Assembly (NCBI GenBank): GCA_947568835.1
Contig: OX387605.1
Span: forward strand, 23,749,775 to 23,813,774
Length of the DNA: 64,000 bases
DNA from: Protonemura montana
Taxonomy: Eukaryota; Arthropoda; Insecta; Plecoptera; Nemouridae
Direction: 5' to 3'
The translations under genes were made by a program, and so were the position numbers. The notes beneath the pieces are model-generated. The model saw only the letters and a program-made list of their open reading frames with translations, searched no databases and was not told the DNA's origin. Positions 12,723 to 24,764 of this stretch are shown piece after piece. Within the stretch, counting starts at the first letter, position 1, and each line of letters begins with the position of its first letter.

Positions 12723-14459
12723 CACGGCCCCGCCGCCCCCTCCCGCCCCTCCCGTCGCAAGCTCGCGGACTATCAGCGACTGGCGCGATACCCTACCAGC
12801 GCGCAGTTCCCTGCAGAGCAGTGAACATGGCTCCCGGAAAAACCCCCTCGGAAAACCTTCGGAAAACCCTTCGGAATCCTTTTTGCGGAGTCAAGTTGAC
12901 TTGAGCCTTTTTTTGACTGAAAGTGGCGTGACGAGCGACTCATAATGGCTAGCGGTTCGTGGTGCCGAAGTTTATGGCTGAGAAAAGTGCTTGGATCCTT
13001 TGGAGTTTGGGCAAAATCCGTGTCATTTTAGAACCGAAAGTGGCTCAAAGAATTGACAAGCTTGCAGTGATGTCTTTCAAGTGTTGCAGCAATACTTTTC
13101 TTCTGCACTTGTAAAACTCTTAAGGGAGGGACAACCTTTACTAAGAGTCAATGGTCATATGAAGTGCATCTAAATGATGTAGCAACAAGTGATGTATTGT
13201 GTAAAAACATAACCTTGATATTGTTGTTTAGTCTTTCAATCCACACATTTGACACTGACCAAAAATCAACAAATCTCTCTGGGATTTCACACAATGATTC
13301 CTCAAATGCAGACTTGTGAGACTCTCTGTGCCCTTTTCGGTCCGTTGGTTTCACGTCCATCGAAAACTCCGCGCGCCGAATTCCTCGGCAGGCCTTTTGC
13401 TTCATCGTCGGGGACAACCGAAAAGCAGCAAACAGCGTCGCCAGACAGGCGAAGCATCCTCCAAAACTATATCGGAAGGACCAAAGTGGGAAGAAACTGC
13501 CTTCAGGCCTAGAACGTGTTGTCGCAAAATTAACACGTCTCCCGCACGCTCAAAAGTCACGTTGCCGAGTCATTGGTGACACACTGCGTGGCAAACGGCA
13601 TGGGAGTATCAGTCATCGACAACGATCTTAATTCTGAGTGTTTTAGTCTCATTCAGAGCTGACGATATCGGTTGTAGCCCCTTTTTCGATGAGGGACGTG
13701 CCTGACTTGTTCCCGGCGTCTTGTGGAAATGTTCGGGGGCAGGCGAGGCATGTCCCCGTTGCAAGCTCGAGCTGTTCAGACAGTAACACGGTCTATGTTT
13801 CGGTAGATTTTGTTAGGTTACCAAAAATTTACAAACTCGAGTCGAAACATTTGGAGACGGGAGACAAAGTTATCGATAAATTATGCATATCTCTTAGTCG
13901 CGAGTGAATGAGCAATGCATTAATAAAGAGCAAGTGACAATTTGTAGAAAGTATCGTGCACCATATCACGCCAAATGCCAATAAGAAATGAATGAACTAC
14001 AAGTGCACTTGCGTCACTTATCCAAGAAGGCCGTCGAAGAACACGTGCTCGTAGAGTAGTTCTATTTTCTAGCCAGCCGATATGACACTCGGAGATTTTC
14101 TAACAAAAAATATTCTGCGATTGCGCTGGCGTCCTGAATGTGCCATCGATTGGGTGGCTGATCATAAGTTCCATTCATTCATCAATTAACTAGGTACTAA
14201 AACAAATACTAAGTGTAACTAATTTTCATCGGTTTTATTACAATTGCTGTGTATGTTTATATAGGACCGTGCAGGATGTAATGATAATTTAGTATTTAAA
14301 CGTGTACCTTTACCTATACCGTGTCACAATATGGATGTTAACTTTATAATGATATAGACACATTGATACAATAGTTTTTTGTATTTAATTTTTATTGTCA
14401 GTGGAATAGATCTGATCATTTATTGTAATATATGATCATTGATCCGAATGGAAAATAAA
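12723..14459 (+). other. Dystroglycan 3' UTR and poly(A) signals
   Basis: No further coding sequence follows the TAA at 12720-12722. The first 230 bp are C-rich, then the sequence becomes AT-rich. Two AATAAA signals on the + strand (about 13921 and 14454-14459) are candidate 3' ends; the second lies within 100 bp of the stop codon of the convergent lysozyme gene A. I see no other gene in this stretch. Confidence 0.5.
14419..14424 (-). terminator. Poly(A) signal of lysozyme gene A
   Basis: AATAAA on the minus strand, 130 bp beyond the TGA at 14554-14556. It lies upstream (in + coordinates) of the + strand AATAAA at 14454, so the two convergent transcripts should overlap at their ends. Confidence 0.5.
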
Positions 14460-14553
14460 GTTAGGACAATTTTCAAGAATCTTCAAGCCTCATGACAGTT
14501 CTTGGTTCACCAACAGGAAGGACATATCCACAACTGTCTGTAACTTGTGCCGC

Positions 14554-17500
14554 TCAGAAACAGAAAGACATGTCAGGGACTCCGTTTTGGCATTTGTTCT
14601 TCCAGCCGTTCCATCCCTGGAACCCGTGGATGCTGAAGATGTACTTGGTGCACTCAACGTCATTGCCGATGTCGTCGTCGATCAACTCTGCCGGAAACAA
14701 AAAACGCCTTTAGTTGAGTTAATTTCGTTCTTTTTTGCAGGTGTTTCAGTCTGGTGCACGAACCTCCACATCGCAGATTGCATTCCTTTCCGGGAAAGTC
14801 GGCATTGTTACACCAATATCCATCGTTGATCTAGAAAACAAGGTGGCAGGAAATATATTTGAGAGGCAAGAATATTAATACTGAAGATGTATAGCGGGGG
14901 GAATGTTCTTCAAAATATTTCAGATTTCGCTTCCAGAACGAAGAAGTGTATGCATTGCATCGTCTTTAAAAATATTCTGGAAAATTGAGTGCTTCTGACA
15001 ACAATTGAGACTTTTTAAACATGGGTAGTAGGTACCTGGAACAACCCCCAGTCGTAGGTGTTGTCAGTGTTGGGCCCGCCTACCGCCGCAGTGTTGAAGG
15101 AACTCTCTGCGTTCACCAGGCAGATCCCTGCAACAGCACGGTCGTCAACCCCAGCAACGTGGTAGGTCTAAACTTATAGGGATATTTCTATAGTGTATCG
15201 AATTTTATATAGATTTAGCATTGGAACGTGTTTCTTTACGAGTCATTAGAGGTGAAACCAGCACACTAAGATTTTTTTTTATGGTCACATCTCCGACTTT
15301 TTTGCAGAATTATAGAATTTGTTACTCAAACAACCAACTAGTGGTAACACTAGTAACAATACAATACACAATACACTTTTCACCATCGAAATCGTACCGC
15401 GTAGCAACGGAATAATTAGTAGCGTGGCAACGGGAATCTAAATTTTATTTCAACCTTTAGCTCTGAATTTCCGTTGCTACGCTACCAAAAGGCTGGCAAA
15501 AAGATCTTTTCTAGGTATTGAAATATTGTTGAAATCAATTCAAATCTACACACCACTCTTAACTGTCACCTAACACATGGCAGCTACAGCCTACAGGAAA
15601 CAAAGGACAGAATGCGACTTATTATCATTCAATAGTTCAGACAATTTTCTAAAAGTTATTTTTTTTTGATTTTCGATAAAATAAATATTAGAGGCGTTAG
15701 AGGGGTTGGCGTTTTTAATGCTCTCCATAAGACCAATGTTAAATTACGCAAAATGGCAAATGTGTAACAACCCCTACAGCCTACAGGAAACAAAGGACAG
15801 AATGCGACTTATTATCATTCAATAGTTCAGACAATTTTCTAAAAGTACTTTTTTTTTATTTTCGATAAAATAAATATTGGAGGCGTTAGAGGGGTTGGCG
15901 TTTTTAATGCTCTCCATAAGACCAATGTTAAATTACGCAAAATGGCAAATGTGTAACAACCCCTACAGCCTACAGGAAACAAAGGACAGAATGTGGTTTA
16001 TTATCATTCAATAGTTCGGATAATTCTCTAGAAGTACTTTATTTTTTTATTTTTGATAAACTAAATATTGGAGGCGTGAGAGGAGGCGGCGTTTTTGGCA
16101 CTCGTCATTAGACTAATGGAAAAAATATATATATATATCGCAAGATGACACTTCCATCCCAATCTGTTAAGTCCTTCAGCATGTAAATTAGATCTGAAAA
16201 CACAACCCAAATAAAGAGAGATGTAAAACTTGCAAGTGAAGTATGGTCAGTACTGTAGTTGACCTACGTGGCTACGCGGTAGTTGAACGTAGTCACGCTT
16301 AAATATCGGCCGTATCAATAAGATACAGCTACACCCGGTTTTTATTAAATACGTAAGGGTCCATTGATTTTTTCAATATTTTTTTAGTGGGAATTCAAGT
16401 GACTGATTTTGACCCGCGAGGGGTGTCAACAGGGGTAGAATTTCAAGGAGAGTTGAATGCAACCCCCTGTTTGAACCTGCGATGGAAACTGACCACGTTT
16501 TTTTTTTATTTCCTTTTGAGAATTCCCCGAGTTCCTCGACTCCCAACGCCTGGACTGTAGACATGATGTCAGCGCACACGTGTACGATGGGTGGCCTACC
16601 CATCAGGATTTACTGCTAGATGTGATTTATGTATATCATGAAAGTGGAACGGACGAGAAACGGGGTCGGGTTCGTATCCCGCTTGGTGAACTATTTTTAA
16701 CTAAGAAACAATCACCTACCAAGATTGTTAGAATATTGTCTTGCAACTCTCGCCGGTCTTCGTAGCGTCCATTCGGCGGCGAGTGAAGATCGCTCTCGTG
16801 CTCAGCGCCAGGATGCAGAGGGTCGCTGGTTCGAAGCAGGTAAGTCACATGTGTGTAAAACTGCTGGATATGTATTAATCTTTACAGAGACAACTTGCAT
16901 CTCTTCTCGATGGTGTACCGTGATCCCCGCCAGCTGCTATTCAAGTACAAGGTAGTCACTCCACAAGTAGCATTACGGAGATGTTACTTTACCAGCAGGC
17001 GCCTTCCAACAGGCCTGGGTTCGAATCCTGACTGGTCCGCGTTTTTTTTCTTCATCAAGTGGCGAATCATTAAAACTCTCATAGTATTATTTTCATTGCC
17101 CTGAAGTCGGCTCCTGCAATTTTCCAGGACGGGTTAGTTCCAGCCTGGCTACCAGGTAGCGCCGACATCGACGTCACAGATCATGTTTTGAAAATGAAAT
17201 TAATTGATGATTTGTTCTCAGCTGATGATGACGTCAGCGAAGACTCGCGGCTGTCAGTTCGAGAAACAAATTGCAGAATAAATTGGCTACATATGCAACA
17301 GGTGATCATTCGATTGGTGGCCAAGTTGGTAAAGTCGTTGCGTTCCATCGAGAGGAGCCTGGATTCGCTTCCCGGTGACGGAGTACTTTTTTCTTTTGGA
17401 AAAAATGCTAATCGTGATCTATTAAGCAACTGTGTTGCTAAGACATATTTAAAATGTAAGAATTATTGATGTAAATATCTTCCTTGGTTGCTAAACAATA

Positions 17501-20500
17501 AACAGATCGGTTGCATTAGCTTCCTTATGTACTTGTGCATGTATTATCATACTCGAATTAGAACACGCCGTGGCTCTGTGGATAGCGAGCTCACATGCGA
17601 TGTGAACAGCTTGCGTTCGGTTCCCAGCCGGGTAGCATTTTGGCTACGTCAAGCTCGAGTCGCTCTGGTGGCAAATCGTCGAACTAAGTTGCTGTGAGTG
17701 CCAGATTCTGCCGACAGGTTGCGCTGCTCTTAGCACGACTGCGCGTTCGGTGAAACCTTACAGATAAGAGTCATATTTCAAATCTCTGTCAGTGTGGGCG
17801 TTTCCCTCCATGCAGCTGATGTCTGTGTGGTGAAGTGCAGTGATGTGCTTCGCTGCTGACGTCAGCGGCAAGATTCGTATCACCGGTCAAAGGCTGGGAC
17901 TCAAATGAGTCGGCCAATGCGACCAGTTCGAATCCCGTCCATTGTTTGGACGCATGGTTGTGTTAAATGGCAGTTGGTTCATCCATGGCGAAATATTCAG
18001 GATGAATTAACTGATCAAGACTTGGGAAATATTTCCGATGATGGGCATCCATATTTGATGAAGTCTACTGGGGCATTCAAAATATATTTTGATTGAAAAT
18101 CATCGATGCATTGGTCGAGATTTGTTGGGAACAATCGCCGTTGTTCAACAGCTTATGTATCCCAAATAACGCAGAGACTGTATAGCGGCTCGAATGGTCG
18201 AGCGGTTAGAGTGACTGTCTACCAACATACAGGTACCGAGTTCGCTCCTCGTCACCTGCAGACTTTTTGTTCATCAATCCACACCAGCCTACATTCTCCA
18301 GCACAAAATTCGTTTTCAGAAAATTTTCTAGGAAGGTTTTCCGCGAAGCTCCCAGCTGGCGCCATTATCAACGTGACATTTCAAGATTTGAATATTTTCG
18401 TTTCCATTCCCGGCGGCAATTCTCATCGATCGACGAAAAGAAGAAATTGAAGCTGCTTAAGGCGTGACGTCATTTGTCAAGTGCATTTGTAAATCAAATG
18501 CATCTTGATATTCGTCAGATGCACCTGGCATCTTCACCAATCCCTGCACCGAGTGCAAAGAGAGGGAAGAGTCCGTGCAAGACTGGACCCAGCCAGAGCC
18601 TCCAGCGATGAGTGGGAGTAGCAATTAGCCACTCCAAGAAAAAGAGCTTCCATCGCTTGCCAAAATCCGACGTGGATCAGCAAGACAATGGAGGCCGACT
18701 GGTGCGGGACCAGTAAATTTTTCATGCACTCGACCCCCTAGACATGTACCAAGTATCACCGAACCAGCACTAGAGTGTGCTTTTTTGATGTTAGCGCTAC
18801 CTGTTGGGCATCAAACGAACTTGTTCAATTAGTATTGGGTCGGTTAAAGGTGACTACTTGGTCGGCTGTCGCAGACTGATATTGTCACGTACCAATTAGT
18901 AGGCAAAATATTCAGCGAGGAACAAATGCTTGATGGCCAAGTTGTTTGAGTCGTCGCTTCTCAATGCAGTGGGTCTGCGTTCGCATCCCGGTGCAGGAGC
19001 CTTTTTTGGTTTTGGAATTATTACAAACCGTGGTCCTGTAGGCGACTAACTGTTGCTTAGACATATATGAATTGTAAGAAATTATGTTGTGAATATCTTC
19101 CTTGATTGCTAAGTATCGAGCAGATCGGTTGCATTAGCTTCCTTATGTACTTTTGCCTAAATTAACACACCAATCATAGAAGAACCCGTGGCCCTGCGGT
19201 TAGCGAGCTTGCTAGTAATGCGAACGGGTTGCGTTCGATTCCCGGCCCCGTAGCTTTTTGGCTATGTCGAGCTCGAGTCGCTCTGGTGGCAAATCGTCGA
19301 ACTAAGTTGCTGTGAGTGCCAGATTCTGCCGACAGGTTGCGCTGCTCTTAGCACGACTGCGCGTTCGGTGAAACCTTACAGATAAGAGTCATATTTCAAA
19401 TCTCTGTCAGTGTGGGCGTTTCCCTCCATGCAGCTGATGTCTGTGTGGTGAAGTGCAGTGATGTGCTTCGCTGCTGACGTCAGCGGCAAGATTCGTATCA
19501 CCGGTCAAAGGCTGGGACTCAAATGAGTCGGCCAATGCGACCAGTTCGAATCCCGTCCATTGTTTGGACGCATGGTTGTGTTAAATGGCAGTTGGTTCAT
19601 CCATGGCGAAATATTCAGGATGAATTAACTGATCAAGACTTGGGAAATATTTCCGATGATGGGCATCCATATTTGATGAAGTCTACTGGGGCATTCAAAA
19701 TATATTTTGATTGAAAATCATCGATGCATTGGTCGAGATTTGTTGGGAACAATCGCCGTTGTTCAACAGCTTATGTATCCCAAATAACGCAGAGACTGTA
19801 TAGCGGCTCGAATGGTCGAGCGGTTAGAGTGACTGTCTACCAACATACAGGTACCGAGTTCGCTCCTCGTCACCTGCAGACTTTTTGTTCATCAATCCAC
19901 ACCAGCCTACATTCTCCAGCACAAAATTCGTTTTCAGAAAATTTTCTAGGAAGGTTTTCCGCGAAGCTCCCAGCTGGCGCCATTATCAACGTGACATTTC
20001 AAGATTTGAATATTTTCGTTTCCATTCCCGGCGGCAATTCTCATCGATCGACGAAAAGAAGAAATTGAAGCTGCTTAAGGCGTGACGTCATTTGTCAAGT
20101 GCATTTGTAAATCAAATGCATCTGACGGGAAGAGTCCGTGCAAGACTGGACCCAGCCAGAGCCTCCAGCGATGAGTGGGAGTAGCAATTAGCCACTCCAA
20201 GAAAAAGAGCTTCCATCGCTTGCCAAAATCCGACGTGGATCAGCAAGACAATGGAGGCCGACTGGTGCGGGACCAGTAAATTTTTCATGCACTCGACCCC
20301 CTAGACATGTACCAAGTATCACCGAACCAGCACTAGAGTGTGCTTTTTTGATGTTAGCGCTACCTGTTGGGCATCAAACGAACTTGTTCAATTAGTATTG
20401 GGTCGGTTAAAGGTGACTACTTGGTCGGCTGTCGCAGACTGATATTGTCACGTACCAATTAGTAGGCAAAATATTCAGCGAGGAACAAATGCTTGATGGC

Positions 20501-23500
20501 CAAGTTGTTTGAGTCGTCGCTTCTCAATGCAGTGGGTCTGCGTTCGCATCCCGGTGCAGGAGCCTTTTTTGGTTTTGGAATTATTACAAACCGTGGTCCT
20601 GTAGGCGACTAACTGTTGCTTAGACATATATGAATTGTAAGATATTATGTTGTGAATATCTTCCTTGATTGCTAAGTATCGAGCAGATCGGTTGCATTAG
20701 CTTCCTTATGTACTTTTGCCTAAATTAACACACCAATCATAGAAGAACCCGTGGCCCTGCGGTTAGCGAGCTTGCTAGTAATGCGAACAGGTTGCGTTCG
20801 ATTCCCGGCCCCGTAGCTTTTTGGCTATGTCGAGCTCGAGTCGCTCTGGTGGCAAATCGTCGAACTAAGTTGCTGTGAGTGCCAGATTCTGCCGACAGGT
20901 TGCGCTGCTCTTAGCACGACTGCGCGTTCGGTGAAACCTTACAGATAAGAGTCATATTTCAAATCTCTGTCAGTGTGGGCGTTTCCCTCCATGCAGCTGA
21001 TGTCTGTGTGGTGAAGTGCAGTGATGTGCTTCGCTGCTGACGTCAGCGGCAAGATTCGTATCACCGGTCAAAGGCTGGGACTCAAATGAGTCGGCCAATG
21101 CGACCAGTTCGAATCCCGTCCATTGTTTGGACGCATGGTTGTGTTAAATGGCAGTTGGTTCATCCATGGCGAAATATTCAGGATGAATTAACTGATCAAG
21201 ACTTGGGAAATATTTCCGATGATGGGCATCCATATTTGATGAAGTCTACTGGGGCATTCAAAATATATTTTGATTGAAAATCATCGATGCATTGGTCGAG
21301 ATTTGTTGGGAACAATCGCCGTTGTTCAACAGCTTATGTATCCCAAATAACGCAGAGACTGTATAGCGGCTCGAATGGTCGAGCGGTTAGAGTGACTGTC
21401 TACCAACATACAGGTACCGAGTTCGCTCCTCGTCACCTGCAGACTTTTTGTTCATCAATCCACACCAGCCTACATTCTCCAGCACAAAATTCGTTTTCAG
21501 AAAATTTTCTAGGAAGGTTTTCCGCGAAGCTCCCAGCTGGCGCCATTATCAACGTGACATTTCAAGATTTGAATATTTTCGTTTCCATTCCCGGCGGCAA
21601 TTCTCATCGATCGACGAAAAGAAGAAATTGAAGCTGCTTAAGGCGTGACGTCATTTGTCAAGTGCATTTGTAAATCAAATGCATCTTGATATTCGTCAGA
21701 TGCACCTGGCATCTTCACCAATCCCTGCACCGAGTGCAAAGAGAGGGAAGAGTCCGTGCAAGACTGGACCCAGCCAGAGCCTCCAGCGATGAGTGGGAGT
21801 AGCAATTAGCCACTCCAAGAAAAAGAGCTTCCATCGCTTGCCAAAATCCGACGTGGATCAGCAAGACAATGGAGGCCGACTGGTGCGGGACCAGTAAATT
21901 TTTCATGCACTCGACCCCCTAGACATGTACCAAGTATCACCGAACCAGCACTAGAGTGTGCTTTTTTGATGTTAGCGCTACCTGTTGGGCATCAAACGAA
22001 CTTGTTCAATTAGTATTGGGTCGGTTAAAGGTGACTACTTGGTCGGCTGTCGCAGACTGATATTGTCACGTACCAATTAGTAGGCAAAATATTCAGCGAG
22101 GAACAAATGCTTGATGGCCAAGTTGTTTGAGTCGTCGCTTCTCAATGCAGTGGGTCTGCGTTCGCATCCCGGTGCAGGAGCCTTTTTTGGTTTTGGAATT
22201 ATTACAAACCGTGGTCCTGTAGGCGACTAACTGTTGCTTAGACATATATGAATTGTAAGAAATTATGTTGTGAATATCTTCCTTGATTGCTAAGTATCGA
22301 GCAGATCGGTTGCATTAGCTTCCTTATGTACTTTTGCCTAAATTAACACACCAATCATAGAAGAACCCGTGGCCCTGCGGTTAGCGAGCTTGCTAGTAAT
22401 GCGAACGGGTTGCGTTCGATTCCCGGCCCCGTAGCTTTTTGGCTATGTCGAGCTCGAGTCGCTCTGGTGGCAAATCGTCGAACTAAGTTGCTGTGAGTGC
22501 CAGATTCTGCCGACAGGTTGCGCTGCTCTTAGCACGACTGCGCGTTCGGTGAAACCTTACAGATAAGAGTCATATTTCAAATCTCTGTCTGTGTGGGAGT
22601 TTCCCTCCATGCAGCTGATGTCTGTGTGGTGAAGTGCAGTGATTTGCTTCACTGCTGACGTCAGCGGCAAGGTTCGTGTCACGGGGCAAAGGCTGGGACT
22701 CAAATGAGTCGGCCAATGCGACCAGTTCGAATCCCGTCCATTATTTGGATGCATGGTTGTGTTGGATGACAATTTGTTCATCCATGGCGAAATATTCAGG
22801 ATGAATTAACTTATCAAGACTTGGGAAATATTTCCGATGATGGGCATCCATATTTGATGAAGTCTTCTGATGCATTCAAAATATATTTTGATTAAAATTC
22901 ATCGATGCAGTGGCTGACGATTTTTTCGGATTCTTAGTTGCTGTCGTCAAAGTTCAACAGTTTATATCTTCCAAAAAACAACTCTATATCATAGCGGCTT
23001 GAGTGGTCGAGCGGATAGAGTGACTGACTGACGTGGTGAAGGTACCGAGTTCGATTCTCGTCGTGGTCTACTTTTTGTTTATACTTTTGCTTCCCACAAT
23101 CATTTTTATCTTTCAACGATTTTTTTTTTTTATTTTCAAAAATTTTTCCCAGATCTGGTCGACGTCCCAGTCGAAAGGAGTTTGAAAAATTTATTTTCGA
23201 TTGCAGATTTGAGTACAGTTGGTGATGACGTCATTGCCTCGCTCGAGGCGTCATCTTGAGGCTAGGCTATTACAGCCCAAGGCACTGTGTCACAAATACT
23301 TGACATGTTACGTCAGATACACATGACATCTTCACAAATCCCTGCACTGAGCGCAAGAGAGGGAAGAGTCCGTGCAAGACTGGACCCAGCCTCCAGCGAT
23401 GAGTGGGAGTAGCAATTAGCCACTCCAAGAAAAAGAGCTTCCATCGCTTGCCAAAATCCGACGTGGATCAGCAAGACAATGGAGGCCGACTGGTGCGGGA

Positions 23501-24392
23501 CCAGTAAATTTTTCATGCACTCGACCCCCTAGACATGTACCAAGTATCACCGAACCAGCACTAGAGTGTGCTTTTTTGATGTTAGCGCTACCTGTTGGGC
23601 ATCAAACGAACTTGTTCAATTAGTATTGGGTCGGTTACAGGTGACTACTTGGTCGGCTGTCGCAGACTGATATTGTCACGTACCAATTAGTAGGCAAAAT
23701 ATTCAGCGAAGAACAATTGCTTGATGGCCAAGTTGTTTGAGTCGTCGCTTCTCAATGCAGTGGGTCTGCGTTCGCATCCCGGTGCAGGAGCCTTTTTTGG
23801 TTTTGGAATTATTACAAACCGTGGTCCTGTAGGCGACTAACTGTTGCTTAGACATATATGAATTGTAAGAAATTATGTTGTGAATATCTTCCTTGATTGC
23901 TAAGTATCGAGCAGATCGGTTGCATTAGCTTCCTTATGTACTTTTGCCTAAATTAACACACCAATCATAGAAGAGCCCGTGGCCCTGCGGTTAGCGAGCT
24001 TGCTAGTAATGCGAACAAGTAAGAGTAACAGATCTGCAGTTTTCAGCGTTCAAAAGAATTTTAAGAACTCATTCGACAGCAGTCTCAACATTTTGGAATA
24101 ACACTTGCAAATTGTAAGATACGCTTTTTCTATCTGTTTTTTTAAAACAACTAGGTACATCAAAAATCTTTACCCTCAAAAACTATCAAAATTTTGCGGA
24201 AATGTTGATCGTTGGCAATCCAGGAGAAAAAGTAGATATCTGTGGCTTACAGTCGTTGATCTGGTCCCGAGGCATGCCGCGGTCAACGAGCTCCCTGGCG
24301 AGGTCACAGTCGTTGTAGATGCGCCCCATAACGGGACACCCCGCAATTACAACAAACGCTAGCGCCGCCGCGAAGAACTGGAATCCGTTCAT
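14554..24392 (-). CDS. c-type lysozyme, gene A, with a ~9.1-kb first intron
   Basis: Secreted muramidase that cleaves the peptidoglycan MurNAc-GlcNAc bond. Exons on the minus strand: 24392-24251, 15127-15036, 14830-14764, 14687-14554 (435 nt, 144 aa). The signal peptide is about 20 residues. Eight cysteines occupy the family positions. The catalytic Glu lies in the CLVNAESS stretch and the catalytic Asp in TYDWGLFQ, so the enzyme should be active. Exon lengths and phases match genes B-D (142/92/67/134 nt). A TATAAA lies 48 bp above the ATG. Odd points: intron 1 holds the tandem array described below, where the paralogues have 0.2-0.45 kb; and the third donor (GTTCGT) is weak. Pairing exon 1 with these distant exons is inferred from strand, order, phase and the absence of any other partner for either part. 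Confidence 0.75.
15584..16115. repeat. ~190-bp tandem repeat, three copies
   Basis: Units begin with CTACAGCCTACAGGAAAC at 15584, 15774 and 15963, so the period is 190 then 189 bp. The first two copies are almost identical; the third is diverged and runs into a TA-rich tract near 16125-16138. The repeat lies in intron 1 of lysozyme gene A and is unrelated in sequence to the 1.6-kb array. Confidence 0.9.
16640..17050 (+). repeat. tRNA-like relics upstream of the 1.6-kb array
   Basis: Two B-box-like motifs are followed closely by T-runs: GGGTTCGTATCCC at 16668-16680 with T5 at 16693, and GGGTTCGAATCC at 17017-17028 with T8 at 17042. These match pol III internal promoter elements and terminators. 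I could not fold a full cloverleaf, so they are not called as functional tRNA genes. They resemble the modules inside the neighbouring array. Confidence 0.5.
17300..17679 (+). repeat. Diverged partial copy of the array unit
   Basis: This is recognisably related to the end of the 1.6-kb unit but with many substitutions. It has an A-box-like TGGCCAAGTTGG at 17318, a B-box-like GGATTCGCTTCCC at 17361-17373 and T6 at 17387. It then shows the shared stretch around 'GATCGGTTGCATTAGCTTCC', and a second module with GTTCGGTTCC at 17614-17623 followed by TTTT. It marks the older left edge of the array. Confidence 0.7.
17680..19297 (+). repeat. 1.6-kb array unit, copy 1 (1618 bp)
   Basis: The unit is measured from the anchor CGAACTAAGTTGCTGTGAGT. 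It contains four tRNA-like modules on the + strand: (a) B-box GTTCGAATCC at 17926-17935; (b) A-box TGGTCGAGCGG at 18195, B-box GAGTTCGCTCC at 18239 and T5 at 18264-18268; (c) A-box TGGCCAAGTTG at 18934, B-box GTTCGCATCC at 18979 and T6 at 19002; (d) GTGGCCCTGCGGT at 19188, B-box GTTCGATTCC at 19233 and T5 at 19255. Small open frames here are repeated with the unit and show no protein similarity. Confidence 0.95.
19298..20860 (+). repeat. 1.6-kb array unit, copy 2 (1563 bp)
   Basis: Nearly identical to copy 1 over its length, but it lacks about 55 bp just after 'AAATCAAATGCATCT' near 20124. The four modules lie at 19544, 19813-19886, 20497-20570 and 20752-20822. The B-box regions and T-runs are unchanged. 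Only scattered single-base differences are visible, for example GATATTATG near 20641. Confidence 0.95.
20861..22478 (+). repeat. 1.6-kb array unit, copy 3 (1618 bp)
   Basis: Full length like copy 1, so the deletion in copy 2 is private to it. The modules lie at 21107, 21376-21449, 22115-22188 and 22370-22440, each with boxes and, for three of them, T-runs intact. Confidence 0.95.
22479..24016 (+). repeat. 1.6-kb array unit, copy 4, diverged and truncated
   Basis: The ends resemble copies 1-3, but the middle (about 22880-23340) is clearly diverged. Its module b has a more canonical B-box: A-box TGGTCGAGCGG at 23003, B-box GAGTTCGATTC at 23047-23057 and T5 at 23072. Module c is kept (23725-23798). 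Module d breaks off after GCGAAC near 24016, before its B-box, which defines the right edge of the array 235 bp from lysozyme exon 1. Confidence 0.9.
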
Positions 24393-24439
24393 GGCTAGAT
24401 CGTCGAGACTCTCACTAAACCGAAGACGCTGTTCGTAGC

Positions 24440-24445
24440 TTTATA
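24440..24445 (-). promoter_or_regulatory. TATA box of lysozyme gene A
   Basis: TATAAA on the minus strand, 48 bp above the ATG at 24392. The same arrangement is found at genes B and D, which supports 24392 as the start of a real transcription unit. Confidence 0.7.
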
Positions 24446-24764
24446 CCTTGACCATAATTGCATTCAAAGAAGACACTCAAGCCGTTTTTTTTTTTTTTTA
24501 GTGGGACTCGGGTACTTATTACAATTACGTTTAATTAGAGCTACAAGTGTTTGTCTCTGATTAGAAACTCATTTTAATCTCAAACATTCTCGATTTTCAT
24601 TCCATCTGGTTAAAAGTTGTGATTAAGATTGTTATCATGTCACAACAATTCAGATTGATTATTCTGCATTATTATCGTTTTGCGCTAATATGATCGAAAA
24701 ACAATATTGAAACATCGTGTTTACACATAGAAATAGTTATTCCCGATATGCCACTAAATTGAGC

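Noticed and set aside
18183-18268. Functional tRNA gene (Leu/Ser-like) in each array unit
   Set aside because: A-box, B-box and T-run are present, but I could not pair an acceptor stem or a clear anticodon arm; called a tRNA-like module instead.
17905-18450. Open frames of 63 and 114 codons that recur three times in the 1.6-kb array
   Set aside because: They repeat because the DNA unit repeats. They cross the tRNA-like modules, have no protein similarity, and the fourth copy has lost them.
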